Shown here in pieces: positions 1-12,149 of a stretch of DNA of 64,000 bases (positions are counted from its first letter, which is position 1; every line of letters starts with the position of its first letter). The translations under genes and the position numbers were made by a program. The DNA lies in assembly GCF_015752155.1 (NCBI RefSeq), contig NZ_JADOVI010000008.1:1-64000 (forward strand), written 5' to 3'. The DNA is from Cryobacterium sp. MP_M3. GTDB lineage: Bacteria > Actinomycetota > Actinomycetes > Actinomycetales > Microbacteriaceae. The notes beneath the pieces were generated by a model. That model searched no databases, was not told the DNA's origin, and saw only the letters and a program-made list of their open reading frames with translations.

Positions 1-947
1 ATCAGGGCTCCGGCGTCGATCCGGGCCTGTTCTTCCTGGGTGGGGAACGCGGGCGCGGCCCGGGCGGAGAGGTAGCTGTCGAAGAGCACGTTCATGATGC
101 CGCGGAGTTCGGGGGTGACACCGCCGCGGAGCGGGTAGAGGCCGTCTTTGAACAGGCCGAAGCCGAGGGTGCTGCGGCTTTCGAGCACGGGCTCGGTCGG
201 GGCCGTCCCGTCGGGATCGAGCCGGGCCTGCCACTGCAGCATGATCCCGCGGAGGATGTCCGGGCTGAACGCGAGGCCCTCGCCGGGCAGACCCTGGGTC
301 TCGTCGGTCACCGCGCCGGTCGCGCACGCAACCAGGGCGCGCTCGGCGGTGTGCAGGTCGTCGGGGGCGACCCGGGCGCTGATCTGCTCCAGCCCGGTCA
401 CGATCACCTCCGCCGCCTCCAGCCCGAGCTCGCCCTGGGTCAGTGCGGCAGCCACCGCCGGGTAGAACGGCGGCAGGACACCGCCGACCCCGGTGCGGGC
501 GGTGACGAACCCGCCCAGCCGGGACCGGCGTTTGGCCTCCCGCACCGAGATCCGGGTCGCCCGCACGACCACTTCCAGGCCGTCCCGGCACCCCAGCGCG
601 GCCGGCAGCCCCGGCTGGGAACGGCCCGGCGCGATTCGCACCGCCCGGCTGCCGACCTCCGCGGCGGCTGCCACCCTCGCCGCATCGATGCTCCGGCCCA
701 GCCCCTCCACCACGGTGAGCACCGCCACCGTGTCCAGATCACTCAACCGGGACAACGGCACCGCCGCCAACGCGCCCGCCACCATCGCCTGCAGGGCGGC
801 CAGACGCTGCACCGGCGATACCTCCGCAGCATCCGCCCCACCGGCATCCGCCTCGGCACCCGTCGCAACGCCGCCCACACCACCGCCCGCGCCGGCATCC
901 GCCTCGGGGAAGGCGGTGGTGGCACTGGGATCAGGGGTTCCTGCCAT
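1..947 (-). CDS. DUF222 / 13E12-repeat family protein, 3' end cut off by the window edge
   Basis: The reading frame stays open from an ATG at 947 on the minus strand to the left edge (about 315 codons) with no stop, so the C-terminal part is missing. After an Ala/Gly/Asp-rich N-terminus comes a long helical domain with the family pattern: a Val/Leu/Asp-rich helix followed by SIDAARVAAAAEVGSR, then a REAKRRSRLGG segment. This matches DUF222 (the 13E12-type proteins), which usually carry an HNH endonuclease motif at the C-terminus; that part lies outside the window, so nuclease activity cannot be judged. These genes are often multicopy and accessory in actinobacteria. The upstream region is AT-rich and contains a 15-bp palindrome and a degenerate LexA-like box. 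Family assignment is fairly sure; function is unknown. Confidence 0.72.
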   Translation of the reverse strand, partial: MAGTPDPSATTAFPEADAGAGGGVGGVATGAEADAGGADAAEVSPVQRLAALQAMVAGALAAVPLSRLSDLDTVAVLTVVEGLGRSIDAARVAAAAEVGSRAVRIAPGRSQPGLPAALGCRDGLEVVVRATRISVREAKRRSRLGGFVTARTGVGGVLPPFYPAVAAALTQGELGLEAAEVIVTGLEQISARVAPDDLHTAERALVACATGAVTDETQGLPGEGLAFSPDILRGIMLQWQARLDPDGTAPTEPVLESRSTLGFGLFKDGLYPLRGGVTPELRGIMNVLFDSYLSARAAPAFPTQEEQARIDAGAL

Positions 948-966
948 GACCCCAGAATACCACAAT

Positions 967-993
967 TCGAACATACATACGAGTATTACTCGT
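967..993. promoter_or_regulatory. Operator-like palindrome and degenerate LexA-like box upstream of the DUF222 gene
   Basis: Positions 979-985 and 987-993 form a perfect inverted repeat (ACGAGTA-T-TACTCGT). It overlaps TCGAACATACATACGA at 967-982, whose first half matches the actinobacterial LexA half-site TCGAAC while the second half matches only 4 of 6 positions. The element lies 20-46 bp before the DUF222 start in an AT-rich patch between two divergent genes, a typical operator position. Which regulator binds, if any, is unknown. Confidence 0.35.
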
Positions 994-1051
994 GTTTGTT
1001 TGATCGAACATTGGATTCAGTATTCGGTGGCACGGAGTGGACGCGGTCACA

Positions 1052-1057
1052 TAGTCT
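1052..1057 (+). promoter_or_regulatory. Putative -10 element of the methyltransferase gene
   Basis: TAGTCT fits the actinobacterial TANNNT -10 pattern and would give a leader of about 30 nt containing the GAAGAGG ribosome binding site of the next gene. No convincing -35 box is seen. Confidence 0.3.
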
Positions 1058-1094
1058 GGTGGGCTCGCCGACGCCGAGCGGGAAGAGGACGACG

Positions 1095-1928
1095 ATGCAG
1101 CACCATCTGGACACGAATCGCGCCAACTGGGACGATCGCGCGGCGGCCCACGCCGCGCGAAACGGACTGGGTTACAACGTTCAGCGCTATGTTGACGACC
1201 CCGGACTCCTGTCGGAAATCGTGCGCTTCGACCTCGACCGGCTGGGGGATGTCGCCGGGCTGCGCACGGTGCACCTGCAGTGTCACATCGGAACCGACAC
1301 TCTCTCCCTGGCCAGACTCGGTGCGCGCGTCACGGGATTGGACTTCTCCCCGGTTGCCCTTGCTGAGGCGCGTGCCCTCGTTGCGGACACCGGCGACCAG
1401 GTCGACTTCGTCGAATCGGATGTCTACTCGGCCCTGTCGGTGCTCGAGCCGGAGACCTTCGATCTCGTCTACACGGGGATCGGGGCGCTCTGCTGGCTGC
1501 CCAGCATCGACCGCTGGGCGGCCGTGGTGTGTGGCCTGTTGGCGCCGGGCGGACGGCTCTTCCTGCGTGAGGGCCATCCAATCCTGTGGACCATGGACGA
1601 GAGGATCGCCGACGACCTGCACCTGCGTTTTCCCTACTTCGAGCAGGAGGAGCCGCTCGAATGGGATGACGACTCCAGCTATGTCGAGACCGACCGGCCG
1701 ATCACGGCCACGAAGACGTTCGAGTGGAACCACGGTCTCGGCGAGATCGTGACCGCGCTGCTGGGCGTGGGCCTCAACCTCACCATGCTTGTCGAACACG
1801 ACAGCGTTCCGTGGGAGGCGCTTCCCGGGCAGATGCTTCGGCGCGGCGACGGCGAGTACGCCCTCGACGCGCGGGCCGGGGTCGCGCCGTTGAGCTACAC
1901 GATCCAGGCCGTGAAGCCGCTGCGTTGA
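1095..1928 (+). CDS. Class I SAM-dependent methyltransferase
   Basis: This 277-residue protein has a Rossmann-type SAM-binding core. Motif I is VHLQCHIGTDTLSLARLGA around residues 57-75, with Gly in the loop; the acidic strand end is VTGLDFS, followed by VDFVESDVY, FDLVYTGIGALCWL and LLAPGGRLFLREGHP. The last segment matches the Methyltransf_11/25 type seen in small-molecule methyltransferases. The ATG at 1095 was chosen because GAAGAGG lies just upstream; the frame is open further upstream but without a plausible start. It stands alone between a divergent DUF222 gene and the pyr operon. The substrate cannot be deduced. Confidence 0.8.
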   Translation: MQHHLDTNRANWDDRAAAHAARNGLGYNVQRYVDDPGLLSEIVRFDLDRLGDVAGLRTVHLQCHIGTDTLSLARLGARVTGLDFSPVALAEARALVADTGDQVDFVESDVYSALSVLEPETFDLVYTGIGALCWLPSIDRWAAVVCGLLAPGGRLFLREGHPILWTMDERIADDLHLRFPYFEQEEPLEWDDDSSYVETDRPITATKTFEWNHGLGEIVTALLGVGLNLTMLVEHDSVPWEALPGQMLRRGDGEYALDARAGVAPLSYTIQAVKPLR

Positions 1929-1968
1929 GGCTCTCGGCCGCGGCGAACGGAGGAACCGCCGGCGCTGC

Positions 1969-1974
1969 TAGGCT
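1969..1974 (+). promoter_or_regulatory. Putative -10 element of the pyr operon
   Basis: TAGGCT fits the actinobacterial -10 pattern. Transcription starting about 7 nt downstream (near 1981) would produce a leader of about 53 nt that begins exactly at the 5' side of the PyrR-type RNA element. Confidence 0.5.
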
Positions 1975-1983
1975 GAACCCCGA

Positions 1984-2030
1984 CAGACATCCTTTAACAA
2001 CCGTCCGGTGAGGCGGGGAAGGAGGTCCGG
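1984..2030 (+). promoter_or_regulatory. PyrR-binding RNA leader (translational control of pyrR)
   Basis: The leader contains ACATCCTT at 1987-1994 and AAGGAGGT at 2019-2026. They can pair over 8 positions with a single mismatch, burying the Shine-Dalgarno sequence. The enclosed stem-loop (CCG at 2001-2003 with CGG at 2013-2015) carries the UCCGGUGAGG loop that resembles the conserved PyrR recognition element of Gram-positive pyr leaders. In actinobacteria PyrR with UMP is believed to stabilise such a hairpin and block translation rather than cause termination. No terminator hairpin with a U run follows, which fits translational control. Binding itself is inferred. Confidence 0.7.
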
Positions 2031-2033
2031 TTT

Positions 2034-2615
2034 ATGGCACGCACCGTGCTGAACCAGGCTGACATTGCCCGAGCGTTGACTCGGATCTCGCACGAGATCC
2101 TGGAGTCCAATCGAGGCCCCGACAAGCTGGTGATCCTGGGCATCCCGACCAGGGGCGTCGTGCTCGCCCAGCGGATCGCCGAGACGATCCAGAGGATCGA
2201 ACCCACGGCGACGGATGTGCGGGTCGGCTCCCTCGACGTCACCATGTACCGCGACGACCTGGCCCACACTCGCACCCGGACCCCGTCCCGCACCCTGGTG
2301 CCCGGCAGCATCGACGGGGCCACGGTCGTGCTCGTCGACGACGTGCTCTACTCCGGTCGCACCATCCGCGCCGCCCTCGACGCGCTCGGCGACCACGGTC
2401 GCCCCACCATCGTGCGCCTGGCCGTGCTCGTCGACCGCGGTCACCGCGAACTGCCGATCCGGGCGGACTTCGTCGGCAAGAACCTGCCCAGCTCCACGGC
2501 CGAGCGGATCAACGTGCACCTGCTCGAGGTCGACGGCGACGAATTCGTCAGCATCGACGGCGGGGCGCCGGTCGACCATGCTGCGACCAGCCACGACGAG
2601 GAGGCCACCCGATGA
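2034..2615 (+). CDS. pyrR: Bifunctional pyr operon regulator / uracil phosphoribosyltransferase PyrR
   Basis: PyrR binds pyr leader RNA in a UMP-dependent way and has weak uracil phosphoribosyltransferase activity. The 193-residue protein shows the type I PRTase PRPP loop [13 protein letters not shown] around residues 99-111, the N-terminal [12 protein letters not shown] loop and an [11 protein letters not shown] segment. A short acidic tail after about residue 180 is family-variable. The start lies 8 nt after GGAAGGAGG inside the leader hairpin, so the gene should be autoregulated. It overlaps pyrB by ATGA at 2612 and heads the pyrimidine operon. Confidence 0.96.
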   Translation: MARTVLNQADIARALTRISHEILESNRGPDKLVILGIPTRGVVLAQRIAETIQRIEPTATDVRVGSLDVTMYRDDLAHTRTRTPSRTLVPGSIDGATVVLVDDVLYSGRTIRAALDALGDHGRPTIVRLAVLVDRGHRELPIRADFVGKNLPSSTAERINVHLLEVDGDEFVSIDGGAPVDHAATSHDEEATR

Positions 2616-3562
2616 AGCACCTGCTCTCGACCAAGGCACTGGGCCGCGCCGAGGCGATCGGGCTGCTCGACATCGCCGAGGACATGGCCGACGTCGCCAA
2701 CCGTGAGGTCAAGAAACTGCCCACGTTGCGCGGCAAGACCGTGGTGAACCTCTTCTTCGAGGACTCCACCCGCACCCGGATCTCCTTCGAGGCCGCCGCC
2801 AAACGGCTCAGCGCCGACGTGATCAACTTCAGCGCGAAGGGATCGAGCGTGTCGAAGGGCGAGAGCCTCAAGGACACCGCCCAGACCCTGGCCGCGATGG
2901 GAGCCGACGGCGTCGTCATCCGTCACCCGGCCTCCGGCGCCCCCGAGGTGCTCGCCGCCAGCGGCTGGATCGACGCCGGCATCATCAACGCCGGCGACGG
3001 CACCCACGAACACCCCACCCAGGCACTGCTCGACGCGTTCACGATCCGCCGCCGGCTGCACGGCGCCGCCTCCCGCGGCAAGGGCCTCGACGGGGTGAGC
3101 GTCACCATCGTCGGGGACGTGCTGCACTCCCGGGTGGCCCGCTCCAACCTGTGGCTGCTCACCACACTCGGCGCGGGAGTGACCTTCGTCGCCCCGCCGA
3201 CCCTGCTGCCGATGGACATGTCCGGCTGGCCCGCCGACGTCGGGTTCGACCTCGACGCGGCGATCGCCGCGAAGCCTGACGTGATCATGATGCTGCGGAT
3301 CCAGTCCGAGCGGATGAACGCGGCCTTCTTCCCGAACAGCCGCGAGTACTCGCGTCGCTGGGGTCTCGACGACGAGCGATTCGCCCGGCTGGCTCCGACT
3401 AGCATTGTCATGCACCCCGGCCCGATGAACCGCGGCCTCGAGATCTCTTCGGCGGCTGCCGATTCGGCCGCGTCGACTGTGCTCGAACAGGTGGCGAACG
3501 GGGTTTCCGTGCGGATGGCGGCGCTGTACCTGCTTATGTCCGGTGACCGGGAGGATTCCTAA
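2612..3562 (+). CDS. pyrB: Aspartate carbamoyltransferase catalytic subunit
   Basis: The enzyme makes N-carbamoyl-aspartate from carbamoyl phosphate and aspartate, the first committed step of UMP synthesis. The 316-residue length is standard. The carbamoyl phosphate loop FFEDSTRTR is at residues 48-56, HPTQALLD follows the second carbamoyl phosphate site, and MHPGPMNRG lies near residue 270. No pyrI regulatory subunit gene is nearby, as in other actinobacteria, so control probably acts through PyrR. The start overlaps the pyrR stop (ATGA) and the stop directly abuts the pyrC ATG. Confidence 0.97.
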   Translation: MKHLLSTKALGRAEAIGLLDIAEDMADVANREVKKLPTLRGKTVVNLFFEDSTRTRISFEAAAKRLSADVINFSAKGSSVSKGESLKDTAQTLAAMGADGVVIRHPASGAPEVLAASGWIDAGIINAGDGTHEHPTQALLDAFTIRRRLHGAASRGKGLDGVSVTIVGDVLHSRVARSNLWLLTTLGAGVTFVAPPTLLPMDMSGWPADVGFDLDAAIAAKPDVIMMLRIQSERMNAAFFPNSREYSRRWGLDDERFARLAPTSIVMHPGPMNRGLEISSAAADSAASTVLEQVANGVSVRMAALYLLMSGDREDS

Positions 3563-4912
3563 ATGCCCAGCGATAGCACCCCAGGCACGCCCTGGCTCAT
3601 CCGGGGCGCCACGCTCCCCGACGGCACCCGCGCCGACCTCGTCCTGGACGGCGGACGGATCGCCGAGATCGGCCCCGGCCTCTCCCGCGCCGGCGCCACC
3701 ACGGTCGACGCCGACGGGCTGATCGCCCTGCCCGGGCTCGTCGACCTGCACACCCACCTTCGCGAGCCGGGCTACGAGCAGAGCGAGACCATTCTCACCG
3801 GCAGCCAGGCTGCCGCAATGGGCGGTTTCACCAGCGTCTTCGCCATGGCCAACACCTCCCCGGTGCAGGACACCGCCGGCGTCGTCGAACAGGTCCTCGC
3901 ACTCGGCGAACAGGCCGGCTACGTCACCGTGCAGCCGATCGGCGCCGTGACCGTCGGCCTGGCGGGGGAGCGGCTGGCCGAACTCGGCGCCATGGCGACC
4001 AGCCGGGCGCGCGTGCGGGTGTTCTCCGACGACGGGTTCTGCGTCGCCGACCCGCTCCTGATGCGCCGCGCCCTCGAATACGTCAAGGCGTTCGACGGAG
4101 TCATCGCGCAGCATGCCCAGGAGCCGCGGCTCACCGAGAAGGCCCAGATGAACGAGGGCGCCCTGTCCAGCGAACTGGGACTGGCCGGCTGGCCCGCGGT
4201 CGCCGAGGAGTCGATCATCGCCCGCGACGTGCTGCTCGCCGAGCACGTCGGTTCCCGCCTGCACGTGTGCCACGTTTCCACCGCCGGGTCCGTCGACGTC
4301 ATCCGCTGGGCGAAGGCCCGCGGCATCAACGTGACCGCCGAAGCCACCCCGCACCACCTGCTGCTGACGGAAGACCTCGTGCGCGGCTACGACGCCCGGT
4401 TCAAGGTCAACCCGCCGCTGCGCCGCCGCGAAGACGTCGAGGCGCTGCGCGCCGGACTTGCCGACGGCACCATCGACATCGTCGCCACCGACCACGCCCC
4501 GCACCCGGTCGAGGCCAAGGATTGCGAATGGGATGCCGCGGCCAACGGCATGGTCGGCCTCGAATCCGCCCTGTCCGTCGTGCACGCCGCAGTGGTCCAG
4601 AGCGGACTGCTCGACTGGGCGGACATCGCCCGGGTGCTCTCGGCCACGCCCGCGCGGATCGGCCGCGTCACCGGCCAGGGCCAGGGACTCGTCGTCGGAG
4701 CGCCGGCGGAGCTCACCCTCTACGACCCGGCCGCCAGCCGGGTCTTCGGGCGGGCCGACCTCGCCGGCAAGGGAACCAACTCGCCGTACCTGAGCATGAC
4801 GCTCCCCGGCCGGGTGCTCGCGACGTTCCACCGCGGCTACGCGACGGTGCTGGACGGCGCACTGCGACCGGCCGCCGAAATCTCGTCGGAACGGGAGAAC
4901 AACCATGGATAG
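3563..4912 (+). CDS. pyrC: Dihydroorotase
   Basis: This amidohydrolase cyclises carbamoyl-aspartate to dihydroorotate. The 449 residues fit the class I (long) type found next to pyrB. The metal-binding DLHTHLREPG is at residues 61-70 (His63, His65); further ligand motifs are HAQE, HVCHVSTAGSVD and TDHAPH. The ATG follows the pyrB stop without a gap and the end overlaps the next gene by 8 nt, so translation is probably coupled. Nothing odd is seen. Confidence 0.97.
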   Translation: MPSDSTPGTPWLIRGATLPDGTRADLVLDGGRIAEIGPGLSRAGATTVDADGLIALPGLVDLHTHLREPGYEQSETILTGSQAAAMGGFTSVFAMANTSPVQDTAGVVEQVLALGEQAGYVTVQPIGAVTVGLAGERLAELGAMATSRARVRVFSDDGFCVADPLLMRRALEYVKAFDGVIAQHAQEPRLTEKAQMNEGALSSELGLAGWPAVAEESIIARDVLLAEHVGSRLHVCHVSTAGSVDVIRWAKARGINVTAEATPHHLLLTEDLVRGYDARFKVNPPLRRREDVEALRAGLADGTIDIVATDHAPHPVEAKDCEWDAAANGMVGLESALSVVHAAVVQSGLLDWADIARVLSATPARIGRVTGQGQGLVVGAPAELTLYDPAASRVFGRADLAGKGTNSPYLSMTLPGRVLATFHRGYATVLDGALRPAAEISSERENNHG

Positions 4913-5447
4913 GACCATCCCCACTGTCATCACGGCGCTCGTGCTGCTGGGGCTGCTCGCCCTGATGATGCGCAGCTGGCGGGCCCGCGGACGCCGCGAC
5001 GCCGCCCTGCCGGCCGGTTACCCGCTGCCCGGAGAGACCAGCCCGGAGCTGGCGTCGGCGGCGGCCTTCTATGTGGCCACCACCAGGCGGGGGACACCCC
5101 TCGAACGCCTGAACATACGCGGGCTCGGGTTCCGGGCCAGGTCAGTCGTCACCGTCACCGAGGCCGGCGTCCTCCTTTCCCTCGCCGGCGAGGAAGTCGT
5201 GTTCATCCCGGCCGACGCCATCGAACTGCTCGAAGCCGCCACCTGGACGATCGACCGGGCCGTCGAATCAGACGGCCTGCTCCTGCTCGGTTGGCGGCTG
5301 AACGCCCCGGCCGACGAGACCGGCGAGATCGTCGACAGCTACCTCCGCATCATCGACCCCAGTGACCGCGCCACCGTGAACGACGCGATCCGAACCATTG
5401 CTGCCGGAGCCCTGAGCCCGGCCGCGCACGACGAAAGCGAGGCGTAG
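4905..5447 (+). CDS. Small membrane-anchored protein of the pyr operon (PH-like domain)
   Basis: The 180-residue protein starts with a single membrane helix (about residues 5-22, rich in Leu/Val/Ile), followed by basic residues (RSWRARGRR) that suggest a cytoplasmic C-terminus. The rest is a soluble beta-rich domain (residues 50-165). A gene of this kind sits between pyrC and carA in many actinobacteria (Rv1382 in M. tuberculosis, annotated as a membrane or export protein). It overlaps pyrC by 8 nt and ends one base before the carA GTG, so it is co-translated with the pathway, but it has no known role in pyrimidine synthesis. Conserved position suggests a real function; I cannot name it. Confidence 0.85.
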   Translation: MDRTIPTVITALVLLGLLALMMRSWRARGRRDAALPAGYPLPGETSPELASAAAFYVATTRRGTPLERLNIRGLGFRARSVVTVTEAGVLLSLAGEEVVFIPADAIELLEAATWTIDRAVESDGLLLLGWRLNAPADETGEIVDSYLRIIDPSDRATVNDAIRTIAAGALSPAAHDESEA

Positions 5448-5448
5448 C

Positions 5449-6653
5449 GTGAGCAACGCAGCGACCCTGGACCACCCGGACACCAGCCGGCCGAACACCC
5501 GCACCACGGATCCCGCCGTGCTCGTGCTCGAGGACGGCCGCCGCTTCGTCGGCCGTGCCTACGGAAGCCGCGGACGGACTCTCGGCGAGATCGTCTTCGC
5601 CACCGGGATGACCGGCTACCAGGAGACCCTCACCGACCCGTCCTACGCCGGGCAGATCGTGCTGATGACGGCGCCGCACATCGGCAACACGGGCGCGAAC
5701 GACGAGGACATGGAGTCCCGCCGGATCTGGGTGTCCGGATTCGTCGTGCGCGAACCCGCCCGAATCGCCTCCAACTTCCGCTCGACCCGGCCCCTGGACG
5801 ACGACCTCCAAGACGGCGGCGTGGTCGGGATCAGCGGGATCGACACCCGGGCGATCACTCGGCACATCCGCTCGGCCGGCGCCATGCGCTCCGGCATCTT
5901 CTCCGGCGACGCCTTCGGCCTCTCCGACGGCGAGCAGCTCGAACTGGTGCGCTCCGGCCAGGCCATGCGCGGCCGCAACCTCTCCGACGAGGTGTCGACA
6001 GTCGAACCGTTCTCGGTGCCGGCGAAGGGGGAGCGGATCGGCTCGGTCGCGGTGCTCGACCTCGGCGTGAAGACCTCCACCCTCAACCACCTCGCCGAGC
6101 GCGGCTTCGAAGTGCTCGTGCTGCCGCAGTCGGTCACCGCGGAGCACGTGCTCTCGCTGGACCCGTCCGCCGTGTTCTTCTCCAACGGCCCCGGCGACCC
6201 GGCCGCCTCCGACGCCCACGTCACCCTCCTCCAGGAGGTGCTCCGTGCGGGCGTGCCGTACTTCGGCATCTGCTTCGGCAACCAGCTCCTCGGCCGGGCC
6301 CTCGGCTTCCGCACCTACAAGCTGCCGTTCGGGCACCGCGGCATCAACCAGCCGGTGCTCGACAAGACCACGGGCCGGGTGGAGATCACCTCGCAGAACC
6401 ACGGCTTCGCCGTCGACATGCCGATCGAGGGGATCAGCGACTCCCGCACCGGATTCGGCCGGGTCGAGGTCAGCCACTACAGCCTCAACGACCAGGTGGT
6501 CGAGGGCATCCGCTGCCTCGACATCCCCGCCTTCTCGGTGCAGTACCACCCGGAGTCGGCGGCCGGCCCGCACGACGCCGAGTATCTTTTCGACAGGTTC
6601 AGGGACGTGGTTGTCGCGCATATCGCGGCCGCCGGAGCAGGAGACGCCAAGTA

Positions 6654-6654
<1 letters not shown>
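5449..6654 (+). CDS. carA: Carbamoyl phosphate synthase small (glutaminase) subunit
   Basis: CarA hydrolyses glutamine and passes ammonia to CarB. The 401-residue protein has the CPSase small-chain domain (about residues 22-160; [10 protein letters not shown] is typical) and a class I glutamine amidotransferase domain with catalytic Cys275 in GICFGNQ, His367 and Glu369 in VQYHPES. The GTG start lies one base after the preceding stop. The first 20 residues are a poorly conserved extension, so a later start cannot be fully excluded. The stop overlaps the carB start as TAATG. Confidence 0.96.
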
Positions 6655-9937
<3,283 letters not shown>

Positions 9938-9941
<4 letters not shown>

Positions 9942-10825
9942 GCCACGATCCGTCCGCGGCGGTCGCCGCGTCGTTCGGGGACCGCCTGGACGCGGTCTTC
10001 ACCGCGCGCGGCCCGTTGTGCGTGGGCATCGACCCCCACGCCTGGCTCCTGGCCGACTGGGGGCTGCCGGATTCCGCGGCCGGCGCCGAGTCCTTCGGGC
10101 GCACGGTGGTCGAGGCCTGCGCCGGGCAGGCGGGAATCGTCAAACCCCAGGTCGCCTTCTACGAGCGCTTCGGCTCGGCCGGCTACGCCGCGCTCGAACG
10201 CGTGCTGGCGGATGCCCGCGCCGCCGGTCTCCTCGTCATCGCCGACGTCAAGCGCGGCGACCTCGGCACCAGCGCCGAGGCCTACGGGCAGGCCTGGCTC
10301 AGCGGCGGCTCGCCGCTCGAGGTGGATGCCATCACCGTGAACGCCTACATGGGCGTCGGCTCCCTGGCCGCCGTCATCGCCCAGGCCGAGCGGGAGAGCA
10401 AAGGGCTGTTCCTGCTCGCCGCCACCTCGAACCCCGAGGCCGAGGCGATTCAGCAGGCGGTTCTGGCCGGCGGGGGACAGGCCGGCCTCACGGTGGCCGG
10501 CGCGATCTTCGAGGACGTCGCGGCGCGCAATGCGGAGCACCCGACCCACAGGATCGGCTCCCTCGGCGTCGTGCTCGGCGCGACCCTCGACCTGGCGGCA
10601 TTCGGGGTCGACCTGACCGTCGCGCCGGCCCGGGCGCTCACTCCTATCCTCGCTCCCGGCTTCGGCCACCAGGGCGCGCAGGTATCAGATGTGAGGAACT
10701 TGTACGGGGGGTACGCTCAAGGCGTTATCGTGAGTGAATCGCGTAGCGTTCTTTCGGCCGGTCCCCGCCGAATTGCCGAGACGATAGCGCGCCGAGTACT
10801 TGAAGCTGGAGCGGCCCGTGGCTGA
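9938..10825 (+). CDS. pyrF: Orotidine 5'-phosphate decarboxylase, type 2
   Basis: The enzyme decarboxylates OMP to UMP, the last step of the de novo pathway. The 295-residue length and the [14 protein letters not shown] motif (Asp103, Lys105) mark the longer type 2 family of actinobacteria. [15 protein letters not shown] and the C-terminal APGFGHQG phosphate loop are also present. The GTG start overlaps the carB stop by GTGA. pyrD and pyrE are not in this window. Its 3' end overlaps the start of the mihF-gmk gene by 8 nt. Confidence 0.96.
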
Positions 10826-11738
10826 GAATCGCCCTACCCCACCCGACGTCGACCGGGTCGCCGCCTCGCGCGCCGCCGTGGCCGCCAGGCGCGCCCGCGC
10901 GGCCGTGAAAGACCAAATCGCGCACGAGAAGCGCTCGGCCCTCGAGGTGCTGTCGACCGCGATCAGCAGCCCCGACGGCGTCGAGGGGCGCCTGCGCGTG
11001 ACCGAGTTCCTGATCAGCATCCCGGCCATCGGCGTGACCAAGATGCGACGCATCATGAGCCAGTTGGAGATCTCGCCGTCCAAGCGTCTCGGCGGCCTGG
11101 GCAAGCACCAGCGTGACCGGCTGCGTGACTTCCTGACGAGCCGGTCGAGGGTGCGGCGGGGCGCATCGCCTGCCCGGCTCGTCGTGCTCGCCGGGCCGAC
11201 GGCGGTGGGCAAGGGAACCGTCGCCGGGTACATCCGCGAGCACTATCCCCAGGTGCTGTTGTCCGTCTCGGCCACCACCAGGGCGCCACGGCCGGGAGAA
11301 GTCGAGGGAGTGAGTTACTTCTTCGTCGACGACGCCGAATTCGACCGGATGGTCGAGGCAGGCGAGCTCCTCGAATGGGCGGTCGTGCACAACGCCTACC
11401 GGTACGGCACCCCGCGCGGCCCCGTCGAGGCGGCGCTGGCCCGCGGCGACAGCGTCCTGCTCGAGATCGACATCCAGGGCGCCCGCGCCGTGCGACGTTC
11501 GATGCCGCAGGCCAGGCTGGTCTTCCTGCTGCCGCCGACCTGGGACGAATTGGTGCGCCGCCTGATCGGCCGCGGCACCGAAAGCCCGGCCGAGCAGGCC
11601 CGTCGGCTGGAGACCGCGAAGCTCGAATTGGCTGCCCAGGAGGAGTTCGATTTCCGTGTCGTCAACCACGACGTGGCCGAGGCCGCCCGGGAGGTCGTAG
11701 ACTTGATGAATCTGCGTCAGGCACCCCAGCTGCCTTAG
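10818..11738 (+). CDS. gmk: Fusion of an actinobacterial IHF-like (mIHF) domain with guanylate kinase
   Basis: The C-terminal two thirds is guanylate kinase (GMP to GDP): P-loop GPTAVGKGT at about residues 125-134, [21 protein letters not shown] for GMP binding, and [13 protein letters not shown]. The first about 110 residues match MihF, the nucleoid protein usually encoded just before gmk (helical, basic; [19 protein letters not shown] is the helix-two-turn-helix region). In M. tuberculosis mihF and gmk are separate adjacent genes; here one frame covers both with no stop. GTG at 10818 is preferred because GGAG lies 6 nt upstream; a TTG at 10800 lacks a ribosome binding site. It overlaps pyrF by 8 nt. 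Confidence 0.92.
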   Translation: MAENRPTPPDVDRVAASRAAVAARRARAAVKDQIAHEKRSALEVLSTAISSPDGVEGRLRVTEFLISIPAIGVTKMRRIMSQLEISPSKRLGGLGKHQRDRLRDFLTSRSRVRRGASPARLVVLAGPTAVGKGTVAGYIREHYPQVLLSVSATTRAPRPGEVEGVSYFFVDDAEFDRMVEAGELLEWAVVHNAYRYGTPRGPVEAALARGDSVLLEIDIQGARAVRRSMPQARLVFLLPPTWDELVRRLIGRGTESPAEQARRLETAKLELAAQEEFDFRVVNHDVAEAAREVVDLMNLRQAPQLP

Positions 11739-11864
11739 CGCCCGATTTTTCGTGTTTGAGACGTGCCGACACTCGCCCGTCCAGCCGATCCAGCGTCACC
11801 CGCACCACCGCTACCCGCTGCGGCATCACCCCGCAGCACGAACCGCTCTGAAGGAGTGACACCA

Positions 11865-12122
11865 ATGGCCAACAAGCCCACTGGCATCATTGACCCGCCC
11901 ATCGACGACCTGCTGACCAAGGTCGACTCCAAGTACGCCCTCGTGGTTTTCGCGTCGAAGCGCGCTCGTCAGATCAACGACTACTACGCCGACCTGCACG
12001 AAGGCAGCCTGTTCGACAACGTCGGACCGCTGGTCGACTCCACCGTCGACGACAAGCCCCTGTCGGTCGCGCTGCGCGAGATCAACGAAGACAAGCTCGT
12101 CTCCCGCCCCATCGTCGAGTAG
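11865..12122 (+). CDS. rpoZ: DNA-directed RNA polymerase omega subunit
   Basis: Omega helps assemble the beta' subunit into RNA polymerase. The 85-residue product has the RpoZ core: [27 protein letters not shown] at about residues 13-39, then the [16 protein letters not shown] segment. The ATG is preceded by AAGGAG at 11851-11856; the frame is open upstream but without a good start. Placement between gmk and coaBC is the usual actinobacterial order. Confidence 0.96.
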   Translation: MANKPTGIIDPPIDDLLTKVDSKYALVVFASKRARQINDYYADLHEGSLFDNVGPLVDSTVDDKPLSVALREINEDKLVSRPIVE

Positions 12123-12149
12123 CCGACCGGGCATACTCGAGCGCGCAGG

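Noticed and set aside
1004-1019. Second TCGAAC half-site as a LexA box
   Set aside because: The other half matches only 3 of 6 positions, no better than expected by chance in an AT-rich patch.
2441-4933. Long minus-strand open frame of about 830 codons opposite pyrB-pyrC
   Set aside because: It is antisense to well-supported genes; its low-complexity Gly/Arg/Val/His composition is the usual mirror of GC-rich coding sequence, with no motif or ribosome binding site.
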